A stretch of DNA of 64,000 nucleotides from Naganishia liquefaciens (lineage: Eukaryota > Basidiomycota > Tremellomycetes > Filobasidiales > Filobasidiaceae), in the NCBI GenBank assembly GCA_013423385.1, contig BLZA01000005.1, positions 1 to 64,000 of the forward strand, read 5' to 3'. Position 1 is the stretch's first letter. Each line of letters opens with the position of its first letter. The notes beneath the pieces were generated by a model. That model made no database searches and had not been told where the DNA came from. It saw only the letters and a list, made by a program, of their open reading frames with translations. Below, piece by piece: positions 19,843 through 32,848 of the stretch. Made by a program: the position numbers and the translations under genes.

Positions 19843-22441
19843 CTAGAGCGCATCCTCATCCCGCCTCACTGCCTCGATCTTGCGAATGCCCAACTCAAAT
19901 TTGCCCTCGACGCCCGGACCTGCCTCTTGCAGTGCCGTATGACTGCCCTCGAGTCCCTCCTCATCCGACGTCGCCGCACTCTCCTGCACGCGTTCCGAGC
20001 CCAAGATCGACAGGCCAACGGTTCGGACTTTGCTCTTGAGCATGGTAATTTGCGTTTCTGACAGGGCGCCCGAGTTGGTGAGCACAAATGATGAGAGCGG
20101 TATGTGAACAGTCTGCCATTTGTTGACAGCGGCGAGGTTGTTTGGTGATGGAAGCGGTAGACGATGCTGGAATAGGTCGGATCTAGAGAAGACGTCAGCG
20201 CTGTTCCTATCAGAGTAAGAAGAAGACTTACCGGACTGGTCCGTCCGTCTGAATGTTGACAAACCAGTGCCGCCATGTCTTTGGTTCACCCGAAGGACGG
20301 ACAGTGAGTGCGAGATGCGTGAAAAGGGATAAGTCGTGATGCTGGGTTCCGAAAAGAGACGGCAGAGCCTGAGGAGACAGGAAATCAGCATGGATGGAAA
20401 TGGTGTCGTTTACCTCGACATCAAAATTGCGACAACATGCTCGAGCGCTATCCCACGCTTTCATTGCAACAGGGGTCCAAAAGGCATGTCTTGCAAGGTT
20501 AGGCTTGTCACCTCGATGCGGCACTAACGATCCGGGGTAGGCCACCAATACGCCTTGCGCATCAAGTCTTCTCCCACACAGTCGGTTGTCACCTCGATGC
20601 GGCACTAACGATCCGGTGTAGGCCACCAATACGCTTTGCGCATCAAGTCTTCTCCCACACAGTCGATTACGGAGCAAGCTCATTCGCTCGTCGCAAGGAT
20701 AACAACGTGCATCGCTCTCATGGGCAAGAGCGCACATGTCTTGCGTCTCGACACCTCTGCTCTGACATCTTGCATCACCGCCTTGCAGCCTTTACAGCGC
20801 AATTGCTGTGTCAACACAACAACAGACGCGTAGCCGACGAAGGACGGCCTGGTGCAATTTGCAGATTTAGATAAATCTTTCTTGACACCATCACCGATGC
20901 ATCGCACGTCGATGCGATCTACTTTGGCAGGTTTGACGCATCGCCCATCCTTCCAGCCCTTTGTCTTCGGCCAACGGAGCGAATCATTCTTGACAAGCAC
21001 GTCAAACTCTGCCACAGTTCGGCTTTTACACTTTGGCGAAATGCACGACATGTCTTTTCTCGTCCAGGATGAAGGTAGGTAACGTCTTCGGCATTCCCCC
21101 TTTGGCCTGTCTGACAGCCCGTGCCGACAGATTGCAGAGCGGGATGAAGAATACTCTCGCGACATTCAGTGTCGCTCCTCCGTGTCCCCTACCGCATCCA
21201 TCGGTGATTACGCTTCCAACATAGCAGACACTCCAGATGCGGGCATCCACGGAGCGAATGCTCGACCACCAACTCGAGCGAGATCACCCGCTCTGTTCGC
21301 TGGGTAACCGCACGCACCCAAGCACGCCAGCGGGACTGTTACCGCTTCCGACCAAGAGCGTCTCCTGCTATTGTCGCGATGGTCACTCCGACGCGGTCCG
21401 TTCGAGATCTGTCGAGCGGGGCGATACCGGTGTCGGCACAATCGACGGATCACCGTCCATTGGCAGGCGGTAGGTGCAAGAGGACCTACCTTGGGACTTT
21501 GCCCAGCCCTTACACGTGCGCTTGGTGGATGAGCACCGTACTGCCCGTTGCGGGGCGCGGGACAATGACGGCTTCCGACGACTCAAGGCGTCCTGGTTCT
21601 TCGGTCCGATTGGTTCATTCGAATGTCCATTCACACGCTCCATGCTAGCAGTTGCCATCCTCTGACAGCACCAGCCAAAGACCGGTCCCTACGGATATAC
21701 GCCGATGCGATACACGAAGCGTCCTGGTATCTCGTCGTCGCGATGTTCGTGTCCTCTAGAGGACGACGTACGCAGCAAATCGGAAGGCACATGCCTGACG
21801 AGCCATCGTTTGAAGCCAGGCCCTCGGGGTGTCAACTCGACACATTGATGGTTGTATTCTCGCCCAGCAGTGTGCTGAAGATTGACGCATCGAACCACCT
21901 CATCGTTGCACTTTCCTGCGCACCCACAATGCCACGGTTCCGAAGCGAACCATCTGGTTCTCTTGCCCTCACTGGCAACTGCCAATTTGTGCTTCTCGTG
22001 ACCCTCGCCTAGACATCCACCAATCTCGGGACGCAACGCCAAAGCTTGACAGCGCACTCACTTTATTCCTGAACCCGGCATATCCACCGCGCACCTTGCC
22101 CCTCCACTCTGCACGAACATCCCGCCTCACCTCGCCCCAGAACCGCCCATCCCCTTGCTCATCGACATCCAACGTACACTCGCTCTTTCCTCCAATATCG
22201 GCGTCGCAACCGGTCGCGAAATCTTGCAGTCGGGTATCGCGGTTGATGGCGTAGATGAGATGGGATTTAGCCGAGGGGTCTGCTTCGGCGCGGAGGACTG
22301 GAATGAGGTAGGGGGTTTGGGGTTTGGGGTTTGTCAGGTGTCTTGACGGGAAGGGGCGGGGGGATGAAACGCACCTCGAGAAGTGTTGGCGCGGAGGACG
22401 GCGAGACTGCGGTCCCAGTATGCTTTCCAGGGCGAGGACAT
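19843..22441 (-). CDS. Complex I assembly factor, CIA30 family
   Basis: CIA30 (NDUFAF1) helps assemble mitochondrial complex I. The start is 22441 (MSSPWKAYWDRS). Exons: 22441-22375; 22297-22062, which ends with GYAGFRNK; 20368-20231 with LFGTQHHDLSLFTHLAL and WFVNIQTDGPVR; and 20184-19843 with WQTVHIPLSSFVLT and GKFELGIRKIEAV. All junctions keep the frame. Introns one and three are short (77 and 46 nt), but the second is 1,693 nt (20369-22061), far longer than usual here. Intron one contains three GGGGTTT units on the plus strand near 22310. No clear targeting peptide is seen. Confidence 0.85.
20369..22061 (-). other. Giant intron of the CIA30 gene (1.69 kb)
   Basis: Its donor is GTGAGTGCG and its acceptor is CTCCTCAG. 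It interrupts GYAGFRNK and ALPSLFG, which are adjacent in the family. Inside are Cys-rich minus-strand frames of no recognised family (21689-22057, 20680-21165), an 81-bp tandem duplication, and recurring words such as GATGCGTCAA. It could be an old relative of the word-rich introns listed below, or an inserted element. Confidence 0.75.
20505..20666 (-). repeat. Tandem duplication, 81-bp unit x2
   Basis: The two units differ at only a few positions (for example GGGGTAGG against GGTGTAGG). They lie inside the giant CIA30 intron. Confidence 0.9.
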
Positions 22442-23077
22442 GGTGGCGGTATGGAATGGATGACAGGGAACACGGAGAACAGAGGTCTCAATGGCCATCT
22501 TGCCTCTTCCTCTCTTCTCCCTCTTCTCCTCCCTCGATCGCGCGGATGACGAAATATCATTTTGCTACTTTTCAGCAGAGTTTCTTTCGAATATTCGCCC
22601 AATACCAGACGATTATTTGGTGAATATAGAGGTCCTGATGATGCCCCGATATCAGCGTGGGTCATGCAACTGATGCAAGAGACTGGAGGGAAGTATGTCT
22701 CAAGAACACTGGTCAAGCCGACAGCGCGACTGCCTGTTGTATCGTACACCGGGCGCACAACGGATACTTTTACTACAGAACTCCTTTCTTGTTCAACCAG
22801 AACCATTCAACTGAATGTGGCGGATTCTGCGTAAGCCTGACTAAACCGGAGCATCTCCACACCGATATCATAAATTCTGCGCTGGTCAACTGCATACCTC
22901 ACCTTTCATTTGTGCATCGTCACACACCGTTGCTTGCGACTGTAAACACCGTGTGAGTCGCGGTCTTCAGCGGCCCATAGCCCTTCCTCGAATGGCACAC
23001 ATGCTTGGAGACTTGAAGTAGCGACAGAGCAATTTCATGAGGAGCAGAAATATCATCTGGAACTTTCGGCGGCAGTA
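22442..23077. other. Upstream region of the CIA30 gene, no other gene seen
   Basis: Only short frames are present and none has a recognised motif. Confidence 0.4.
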
Positions 23078-24055
23078 TCATTTACTCAGAGAGCGCTTGT
23101 AATTGGTCTCAAACGCATTTGCCCAGTCCCTATCACCAAAATCTTCGCGATCAACCCCAAAATGCAAGAAAAACTTTTGCCAGAATGGCAGCTCGGGTTC
23201 GACGGGCCAAGAAAACTTGAACGTCGTGGCTCCGTCGTCGACCCTAGACACCTCCAGCGCGCCTCCAGATTGCGGAAAGGAATCTTTCACGAACCAAAGA
23301 AGTGCTCGAAGGTGGATCATCTGTACAACATTGCCGCACGAGTAGGAAAAGTGTTGCCTTATCGTCCCGCTCGATTCATCTTCGGGCCCAGAGGCGAATT
23401 TAAAAGCTAGGTTGTTTGTCTTTGTTAGCATCATCTCATTTACAACTCGTGCTGAGCCGAGCGCGATTTGACTGTAGTGCTTCGAGTATATTTCGACGAT
23501 AAAGAACGAGATCCAGAAAAGACGCTACTTACCAGTAAGATATTCGTCATTCTGGCTTTCTTGCTTTATCTTGCGTCGTATGTTGTAATAGCGTAGTGCA
23601 GTCTGGTATCTCCCCAAAAACTTGTTGACCGAATGACGCCCAAGCGATTCGCACAGCGCCGGACCAAAAACGTCGCGAAGCTGCGTAGCGAATACGGTTT
23701 GATGGGTTGGCAAAGTGTTATCTGCCTGATTCAAGCCTATGGGCACTCGAAAAGAACACAATCTTGCAGTGTTTGCTTGTGTCTTGGGTGGTTTGATCGT
23801 GATATGCCAACCATGTTTCCTTTCCTCGCCCGCTTGCAGCCTTTGATGAAGCAGATTGACATCTGTAAGGAGTAGCCGTACATCGAACTGAACGATTTCC
23901 TCCATATCCAGGCTGCCCAGGGTTGCCATGTCTAGCGTCTCTGCTTTAGGCAAGATCATCGAATCCACATTGGAATGATGTGATGTTGTTTCGAGCGACC
24001 GCCCTGAACCAGCTGGCCGAGGCCCGTTGGAAGCGACAGGGCACGTAGAAATCAT
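23078..24055 (-). CDS. Member of an uncharacterised local gene family (copy 1)
   Basis: Two exons (24055-23533 and 23406-23078) joined by a 126-nt intron. The protein aligns along its length with the gene at 40308-41302. Shared landmarks are VxF at the start of the core, FxVPxGL, a TQxR helix and a C-terminal FxFSWP followed by W+KxFxxxFG. The intron sits at the same place in both genes. No signal peptide, membrane segment or catalytic motif is visible. The function is unknown. The true start may lie further upstream, because the frame stays open beyond 24055. Confidence 0.65.
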
Positions 24056-24997
24056 GAAGGAACCCGTGCTAGGGCGGGTGATGGAATTCGCGGTGGCGGA
24101 TACACCTGTACTGCTACGCGTGGTGGCAGCGTTGTCAGATGCGGGAGCGATGTACCGGAAGGTTGTGGAGTTTGGATCGTTGACGGTGCTGTAGCAGGAT
24201 ATCGATTGTGCTGCTGTTCAACGGTCATACGATTGTGAATTATGGGCAGGGAATGAGGAAGGGGTTTGGGGTTTCATCAAAGAGCTCGGCGTAGAGATCA
24301 GCAATGAAGCGATGGATGGACTTACAACGCTCCGGCGCCCCTTCGCAATCAGCCTTAGACCATGAGAAAGCAGACGCTGATCTCAACTTCGATTCGGTAG
24401 GTTCCGAAGTGCCATCGAAATCGAAAGACGGGTTTGGCGGTCTTCTGCTCAAAGATACTACAAGGGATCGGGATTGAATCAGCCTTGACTTTGCCGCAAA
24501 CCCTGCTGACTTGCCGACTAACGATACTTCTTCGCTTCGGGATTTACAACAGTCCATTCGGGCATACTGTTCGTTTCGATATTTTGGGCAGTGTCTCCCA
24601 ACAAGCTTTGGCTATAGCCTGAACCTCAGCAAAGACAGATATCCTGTGGACTAGACGATGTGCAGCTAAAGCGACATGAAGCGTTAGTCGCTTCATCAAC
24701 GTCAATTGAAATATCGACGGACTCTTTGAAAGTCTGATGATGCACAGACAAAGGAGAAGAAACAGCGCTGTCATTCACACCGCCTCAGTCGGAGCGAGCA
24801 CGGAGGCTCCAGTAGGCTAATGGCGCTCAACGAAATACGTATCCAGTCTATTGATAACTCGAACAAAGGTGGGGGAAGACTTCCTGTCTCAGAATTATAC
24901 AACTTGCGGAGCTTGTGGCCTGTAAGCTGTGGTACTCGACGACTTTGGAGATAATTGCACAGCCGATTGGCTGCCGTGAAAGGATCCCACTCCAACA
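24056..24997. other. Stretch with possible 5' parts of copy 1
   Basis: A minus-strand frame at 24240-24557 and the open extension above 24055 may belong to the family gene. No clear exon structure was found. Confidence 0.35.
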
Positions 24998-27900
24998 ATG
25001 AGGGACAAAAGTCTTTTCGCTGCCTCGCACGGAGCCCCCAGGGTATCTTCCCATGGGTGTCGACAGGCAGGCAGGGCGACGAGATCACCGGGAGAATGTG
25101 TGTTCAACGATATGTACAAGTATTATGTAGGGGCAGCTATAGGGGCTCGACAGTGGCCGGGCAAGCGTGACGCGATCGAGCGCAATGTCTCGGAACAACA
25201 GACGTCGGTGAGCGTGACTGAAAGCGTTCATCACGGCGGGGAAGAGGGTCGGGAGATGGTGGATGGACGTAAAGAGTTCAGCTCCACCGCTTGCCCGTCA
25301 TCGGCAATGCAGATTCCGCAGGCCCGCACCCCTCAGGGGGATGTCATGTACAGCTGGCAGGGCGTCCGCGGGATCCTGGAATCCCTCGAGGGCGATATCT
25401 CACGGGAAAGGGAGGGCCTCGCAACGCCGGCGCGGTCGACGAGGAGCCGGAGGAGCCGGAGGAGCAGGAGCGAAAGGAGAGGCTGGAGCGCGTCGCCGGG
25501 GATCGGGGAGTGGAGTGTGGACTCGATAGAGGAGGAGGCCAGTGAGGAGGAAGAAAATCACGGGCGGAGACAGCCGCATCGGAGAACGGATACGAATCAT
25601 ACTATTCGGCCAGTCTTTGCCAGAGATGTCGCAACGCATCATGAAGAACAGCTACTCGAGGGAGGAGAAACACCGCTCTCGACATCACCTGAAGCAGAGC
25701 CGTCATCGATACTTTCTCCGAGAAATCCTCAGCGGCTGTCAACGCCGTCGTTGAAGAAAGTACCGCCGTCGCGCATACGGAAACATGTACGCACTCTCCT
25801 TCGTTCGGTTCGCCCAAGGCTGACTTGAATCTAGCCGCCAATACTCACATCATCGCCCTTTCGCTCACACTTGATTGAAAGGCGCGTACAATCCCAGACG
25901 ATACCCTCCGGCGACCGTACGCCACTTCTGGCTGCGCGACCAAAGTTTCCGCGAGCCTATACGGATGACGGCGTTCGGCCGCTCAATCCTCCATCGAAAA
26001 TTCCGCCGCCAGCTCCATCATACTGGACAACTCGACTCCGCAAGGCAATCACATCACCTTCACCGAATCACAAACGCATTTTCAAATGCTCCATCGCCTA
26101 CCTCATCGCGTCTCTCTTCACGTTTGTTCCCGTCCTTTCTGCGTCGCTCTCGACTTCGCACGAGATTGACGTTCATGGGCGAGAACGTCCTCGACCGGCA
26201 TATTCGGCCCACATGGTAGCGACCGTTATGGTCTACGTGAGTTTGGTCAACATTCGTGAGACATTGCGCTGATCCTTTACACCAGTTTCATCCCGGTCGT
26301 TCCATCGGAAGCATGATTCTCGCCTCGAAATACTGCGTCATTCTCGCCACACTCGCTGCTCTCACATGCCTTGGTGCCATTGCCACGCTCGCGACATTTG
26401 ATCGATTCTTCCCTGACGAAGACACCTTGGGGTTCGAAGCGGGGGACCTGATCGTTTGCGTCTTTTGGATCGGAGGGTCGATGGGCGGCTTGGCGTGGCT
26501 CAAGCAGTGGGTCAATAATCCAAGCTTCAATACGGGTAAGCCTGCTTCTTCTGCCAAGAAGCGACATGGTCGGTCGCTGACGGTTTCCATGCAGGATGTT
26601 CAATGGCAGCAGTCACCTTGTTTACTGTCGTCGTAAAGGAAGGCGGAATTTCAAAGCTGACAGAAGTGTTGTTGATTGTCGTCATCGGAGGTAGGTCGCG
26701 CTGTTGCATGCTAAAGCTTGAGCTGATCCTTTGCAGCGACCATAAGCAACATCGTATGCTATACCCTTTGGCCACAGTCCGCCACGACCCGTCTGCAGAA
26801 CCAGATTTCCACCACGATCGACTCGTTTGCAACCCTTTTCCGTCTTCTTCAAGCAAGTTTTCTTCTCGATCGCCCACCCAACGATGCCTCGTACGCTTCA
26901 CTTCAAGTTGCAGCCAAAGCACATAGCGCCGCTTTCACCCAGCTCAAGGCGGACCTGGCCGAAGCACAGGAAGAGCGTCTCGTGGACGGACGGATAGGTT
27001 TCGAGCAACGGCAGCGGTATGCGGCCGTCACGTCGAGCTTGACGCGTCTTGCGCAGCACTTGACGGGAATGCGTGGAGGGACGGGGCTTCAAGGCGAGTT
27101 GCTGAGAGGCAAGGCTCCGCGAGACGGGGATACTGGGTCCAACTCTTCCGGAACGGAAAGCGATGACGAAAAAGATTTGGCCGAGGCCGGAAATCTGTTT
27201 TGGGCATTCCGAGATCAAGTGGCCGATGAGCTGAGGCAGCTGACTGTAAGTTGTCAGTCTTCTCGGGTGGCGCGTTCTGACCTGTTTCACAGGACTTGTC
27301 CTGTAAAGTTTTGCACGATGTCAAGATCGCCATGACCGACCTTGACTCGTCGTCCGATCATTCGGCATTGCTTCACCAGGATCACGACCTGTTACAGGCA
27401 GCGCTGAATAATCTGAGCAAAACAACTATCACAGCAATCAATCGGTTGTACCACGCAACACTTGACGGGCAGCAAGGAGGCGCTACGCCAAGCACTAGCG
27501 ACGCCTCGAACGAAGCCGTCTACCTCATCTACTTGTGAGTCGGGAAGCGGGTATGCTGTAAATGCTCATCCTATCCTTCTGCAGTTTCATCTTCACGCTC
27601 GAAGAATTCGTGCGCGAGGAAATTCAGCTTGTTGAAGCCATGTGCGAAGTATGCCTACCTATGCCCTGCCTCGTTGTTTCGATGTTGACAATCCTCCAGC
27701 TCGTAGCAGGAAGTCAAGGTAGCCATCCGTCAGGATTAGCAAAATGGTTCTCTCCCTCGGCGTGGCGCGAAGTGTCAAAGCGCAAAACGATTGGACGAGG
27801 GATACGTGAGTCCGTCCGTGTTGCTTTGGTTCTGTGCTTCATCGCTGTCTTTAGTCAAAGTCGATCCTCTCGACCCGAGCGATCTGCAACCGCCTCTGTT

Positions 27901-29795
27901 TCCGAAAAAGGACAAGAATAGCCCCAACACGCTGACAATCCCTGCTCGATCTACGTTGACGAGACGCGAGAGGATCTACCAGAAACTGTGGAAACTTCAG
28001 GCTCGTCTCAAGGAAAATGACATTAAATATGCCATCAAGGTTGGGTTGGGAACCGGTACGTTCTGAAGCCGTTAAAATGGCATAGCTGATCCGGTTGCCA
28101 GTCATATTGTCCGCTCCCGCCTTTACGGCGACCTACCACGATACGTTCCTCGAATTCCGAGGTAGGCTGGTCGATGCCAATTCGAGCGTTGGCTGATGAT
28201 TCGTGAGGCGAATGGGCGCTGATCGCGTTCTGGGCAACCATGTCGCTTAGTGTGGGGAGTACCAATCTGTGAGTCATTAATGTCGCAATATGCGGTTGGT
28301 GCATGTCTGACGGAAATTCAGGCTGTATGTATACAATCTGACTGATCGCAGTTGACTGAGCAATGGGACAGATCGTTCTACCGGGTAGCCGGAACAATGT
28401 GAGCGGGCTGCCATCTTCCAGATTCCCCGCTAATTCAGCCTCAGCCTCGGTGCGGTAGTCGCAGTTGTCATCTACACATTGTTCCCCGACGACCACATCG
28501 TCCTACCGATATTCGGCTTCTTGTTCTCCCTGCCATGTTTCTGGATCGTGATACACCACCCGGCATATCAGCAAGCAGGGCGATTCATCTTATTGACATA
28601 TGTACGTGCCAAGATTACCTACGGCGCGATCGCTAACGCCCTTGCAGAATCTCACGTGTCTATACGCCTATAATCAACGGGAAACAGACCTGTCAGCTGT
28701 CGACATCGGATGGCGCCGAGCGACCAGTGTCGTCGTTGGCGTTCTCTGGGCGACCTTTGTGTCAAATTATTGGTGGCCGTTCGCTGCCCGGACGGAGTTG
28801 CGAGTTGGTCTCAGCGAGTAAGCGGTGTCAACGCAAACATTCTACTGTGCTCATGCGCCTGGAAAGCTTTTGCTTGGATTTGGCGTATCTTTACTCCCGT
28901 CTCGTTCGCGTGTACAGCCAGAACCACGATGAATCGTGCATCGGTCATCCTCTTGTTGATCGCATGACGGCTTCAGATGTACTGGCTCCATCTGCGCCAA
29001 GCATCAGTATGAGAGAAGTCGAGAACGAAAAGACCATTCGGGAGTTTATGAGCATGTGAGTTACTGGATCCGCGCCCGGCAGGAGTCGACGCCTGAGATC
29101 GTGTAGGGAATTACATCTGCAGATTCAGCTTATCCAGCTGCGGGCATTGCTAACACAAACCGCCAATGAGCCCCGATTGAAGGGCCCATTCCCTCGAGAC
29201 ACGTACGGCGGGATCATCAATTCGTGTCAGACGATGTTGGACAAGCTACATTCAATGCGCTGTGTGACTACCAGGCAAGAATGGTGAGTCAGTATCCATT
29301 TTGTCGGGCTTTTTGGCTGACGTGAATGGCAGGGACAATGTAGGTCTTCCATACCAGTTCGAAAGCTTGGCTCACGTCCGTATAGACAATCCACAGAGAT
29401 TTCATTCGTCCAGTCAACAAGGAAAGGAAGGAGATGGTCGGCAATGTGATTCTTTACGTTCGTAAATTCTCTCCATGCTGTGTACCACCGCTCACGCTGC
29501 GCAGTTCTACCTCTTGGCGGCGTCTCTAAGGCTTCGGTTTCCCATGCCAGCATCCCTGCCTCCAGCAGAGACGGCTCGTCTGCGTCTGATAGCCGCCATG
29601 TCCCGCTTGGACGTATCAGTCATTCAAAGTCGGCGTCAGGACGATACCGATACACGACTCTTGCTATATTTTGCCTATGCCATGGCAATGAAGGGGGTAA
29701 TTCAGGAGCTCGAGTATCTAGGCGAAACTCTGCAAGACGTGTTTGGTATAATCAACCAGAGCACGCGCGCCGAGTTTGATGCATTGTTCGTATGA
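24998..29795 (+). CDS. Bre4/DUF2421-type multi-pass membrane protein
   Basis: This is a large gene with about a dozen short introns. It encodes a disordered, charged N-terminus (Arg/Ser repeats near 25430-25500). A membrane block follows (IFKCSIAYLIASLFTFVPV, YCVILATLAALTCLG, LIVCVFWIGGSMGGLAWL, LTEVLLIVVIG). Then come a long cytosolic helical region (about 26.8-27.6 kb), a second membrane block (about 28.1-28.8 kb, WALIAFWATMSLSV, LPIFGFLFSLPCFWIVIH, VVVGVLWATFV), and a helical C-terminus. This is the layout of the ArAE_2_N/BRE4 family, related to FUSC-type aromatic acid exporters. In yeast, Bre4 affects brefeldin A sensitivity. The start codon is uncertain; 25253 and 25309 are alternatives. 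I did not resolve every splice site. Confidence 0.8.
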
Positions 29796-30069
29796 TGAAT
29801 ATGCATAATGCCTCCTGACTGTCACGAAAGTTACGAGGGCCAGCCACGCTGTGCTCGTCAAGTTTCGGACGCGGCTTGGGCGTATCTCGAAGTTTGCGTT
29901 TCCTTGACTGAGGTAGCCTCAGGCTAGACCTCTTCAAAATATTGCTCGTTTCACCGTGATCAAGCCTGATCGCCACCCAACTATCTTGAATCTCTGAGCA
30001 GCCATGACAGCTGCACTATACGCCGCATCGGAACGAGACGCTCAGATTGCAACGTCCATCTCAAGATCA
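29796..30069. other. Convergent intergenic region
   Basis: It lies between the 3' ends of the Bre4-like and Gep4 genes. No other feature is visible. Confidence 0.5.
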
Positions 30070-32562
30070 CTAAGCCGATTTTGGACTCCGCACGAGCATT
30101 CTCCGCATCGCACCTATCAGGCTCGTTGCGCCCCGTCCAAGACCACTCTTGACTGCCAGAAATACCCGCTGCCGAGATGGGATTTGCGCAAGGAACCATG
30201 CACGCCAGGCCGATCCAGAGAAGTAGCTTCTTATGCGTTCCGAAAGGATCGTCGCTGGCGGCCGGACGGTCTTGATTGGCGTTGTCAAGACTGGTGGTGG
30301 CGCATCGACCGAGTAAGGCAGTATCCAATCCCGTATCGACGCTTCGTTGCCTGCACCATGCCTCCGGAACCGCGCAGAAACAGCAAGCCCGATTCGCAGC
30401 CACGACGATTCCAGCCATCGAAGTGGGAGCACATCGGACTTCTGGAAGAGCGATGTCGTCGCAATCGAAAGGACTGAAGGCTGTAACGACGACGTGTGGC
30501 GATAGTGTGCGGCGAGGCGTCGCGCGAGGAGGACATCAGTGGCGAGTCGGTCGCCGATGACGAGTAGCCGTGGATTCGCCAACGGTGTGCGAGACAACGT
30601 TGGTGGGTCCGCTGAGGGTTGTGGCGGCGGCGATGCCGCCTGAGGAGCTTTGCGTGTCGCGCGTCTACCCAACAATGTCTCCCGTCCGTCCCCTTCGTCT
30701 TTCATCGCCAACTCATTCACCTTGACCGGCCCCTCGACGACTTCCCATCCTTCGGCGAGCTCCCCTACGCGAGGTACCCGGCCGACAGCGTGTATCGGTG
30801 CGCGACCAGCAAAGTAGGCGATGATATCGGCGGCGCAGCCGGGTTTTGGTTGAGCATGGAGAAGCACGGGGACACCGAGGGCTCGCGAGACGGATTCTGC
30901 CTAACAATCGCGAAGAGGAAAGGATGAGTTTGGCGTTGGGATAGGGGTCGGGCGTCAGCGATATAATGACGGCCGGCACAGCGTGGCAAGAGCCAACCAA
31001 AAATCCGTCGCAGTGATCATACGGAAAGCGCACAGATGGCCGCAGGAGCCAGTTTGAAATCACGCGATTTCCCAGGCGAATGGTCAATAGCATATGAATG
31101 AGGGGTTGGGCAGTACGTTGCAAGTTGGATGCAACGTTGTTCGAGCAACAAGCAAAGAGCCGAGACCGAGATTGTGCACCGTTGGGGACAAAGCCGCGCA
31201 TAAACAGAATGGCAGAAGGAAGAGAAGAATAACCCGAAACAATGGCCCGTCAGCGCTGCTCTTTTCGCGTCGTTTAGCACCGAGAACATACCGCGATCCC
31301 GCCAACATCTTTCCTCGTTCCCGCTGAATTTGACACCACCAGCACGTTCGCGGCGCCAAACGCCTCCTTCATCTCGGCCCATCCTTTCTACGGGCGGTTC
31401 CTCGGGCTTAGCCAGTGAGAGAGATGAAAAGGGGCAGGGGAGCAACGTACGGCGATGGATGGGTGGAGGGTGTCTTTGTGCGGCCATGTCTGTGAGAGCG
31501 GGGCGTCAGCAATGCATCATACAGTGAGTCATGTGCCGCCGCAGGCGCGCCGTGGATCCATATCGGATGAGATCGTGATCAGACTGGTCCCCATGTCGGC
31601 GAGCAGCGTTGATCTTTTCATTTCGCTCCGGAAACGATTTCTCTCCGAGGTGGCTCCCGTTCACGGCCCAGCAGAGCATGTCACGGGAACAATCTCGGCG
31701 AATCCTTGCTTGCGGTTATAGTAGTCTCGCGTACGCCGATATTGGATGTCGTCCTCGACAGCCCAGCGGAATCCTTGTCTGCGGCGCCTCCTATCCTCGC
31801 TGGCGCTCGCGAGATATACTCTTCCGCGCCCTACGACGCGGTCGGGTTCCCTTGCGCGCCGCCCGGCTCTTTCGCTTCGCTACGGGATTTTGCGCTTGAC
31901 ATTCCACCATATCAGAGGAGTCCTCACACGTCATCGGGTGTACAGGTAGGGATTTGCCTGCGGCACCTCTTATCCCCGCTCCGCTCCACATGACGGGAAT
32001 GCCCTCTCTCTTTTTCGTTTCCGGGGTATTCGCGGCCGTTCTGCGACGGTATCGGAATCTTCTCGCCTGCCGCGCCTTTTACTCTCACGCGCGCCGGAAG
32101 TGCGTGGGGGATTCTCATGCCTGTGCACCTCCTTTCTCGCTTGCACTCGAGGAGACGGGTATTTTCGCTGGCGCTCGACAAGACACAGTCTGGGCCGTTC
32201 TATATGGTGCTCGAAGGGTGCTTGCCCATGAGGCTGTTACTCTCGCTTCGCTCGAGGGGACTCTTCGCGGTCCAACGACGGCTTCGTAAAATCCTCGCCT
32301 GCGGCGCCTCCTATCGTCGCTTCGCCTGCCGCTCCACGACTCACCAAACAATTATCCTTGTCCACCACAACCCCTTCCCACCCCTCGCTCCTCGCCCTCT
32401 TCCAATCCACCCACGAGATACCTGTCCCTCCCAGGTCAGCCTCCACTCTCCTCTCCACGGACCCTTGCACTCACTCGGAACGACGAGATCCGGCTTGAGA
32501 CGCGTAGGCACGACGAGCGCGCCGAGGTAAATGAGCACATTCGGAAGGCGGAGACGAGGCAT
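30070..32562 (-). CDS. GEP4: Mitochondrial phosphatidylglycerophosphatase, Gep4 family
   Basis: Gep4 dephosphorylates phosphatidylglycerophosphate for cardiolipin synthesis in the mitochondrial matrix. Motifs of this HAD family appear across exons: MPRLRLPNVLIYLGAL at the start (32562), the nucleophile motif VVVDKDNCL, TWPHKDTLHPSIA, NVLVVSNSAGTRKD, and LLVIGDRLATDVLLA with the acidic Mg2+ site. The first intron is about 54 nt. The second (31490-32344) is 855 nt and word-rich. The intron after 31293 is about 390 nt. The C-terminal exon is long and includes a Pro-rich insert (about residues 190-215). It is divergently transcribed from the beta-helix gene with 286 bp between starts. Confidence 0.85.
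31490..32344 (-). other. Word-rich giant intron of GEP4 (855 nt)
   Basis: It runs from donor GTGAGTCGTGG to acceptor CTCACAG and joins DKDNCL to TWPHKD in frame. On the sense strand it repeats degenerate forms of CGAGCGAAGCGAGA, GGCGCCGCAGGCGAGGAT and GCCGTCGTTGGACCGC, with spacing of roughly 30-60 nt. The words decay toward the acceptor. The same vocabulary fills introns at 33215-34894, 54474-55803 and 56591-57647. Confidence 0.85.
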
Positions 32563-32848
32563 GGCGTGGCGTTGCGTAGCGTGGCGAGTCGAGGCTGTCG
32601 GTGGCGAATGCTTTCCCGCCGAACAAGCCTGGCTTCCGAATAAGAAGCGGCGACCCCACCTTCTTCCTGATGGAAACCCGCCGGAAACGCGACCGCGCCG
32701 TGGGATCTGCTTCCGCGCGCGTGTCTCACTCTGCGTCGCAGCGGGGAATCTCCATGCTCGTTATCGCTCTCGTACTCAGCCCACTCGGTCAGCGCGTTGC
32801 AGCAAACAACACACAGACACACACACACACACACCTCACCCCGTCCCG
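32563..32848. promoter_or_regulatory. Divergent intergenic region with (AC)n microsatellite
   Basis: These 286 bp must hold the promoters of GEP4 (left) and the beta-helix gene (right). An (AC)n run lies at about 32812-32834, close to the right-hand start codon. Individual sites were not resolved. Confidence 0.6.

Noticed and set aside
20680-21165. Cys-rich 161-codon minus-strand frame as a gene
   Set aside because: It lies inside the CIA30 giant intron, and its Cys spacing fits no family I know. It was kept only as part of the intron description.
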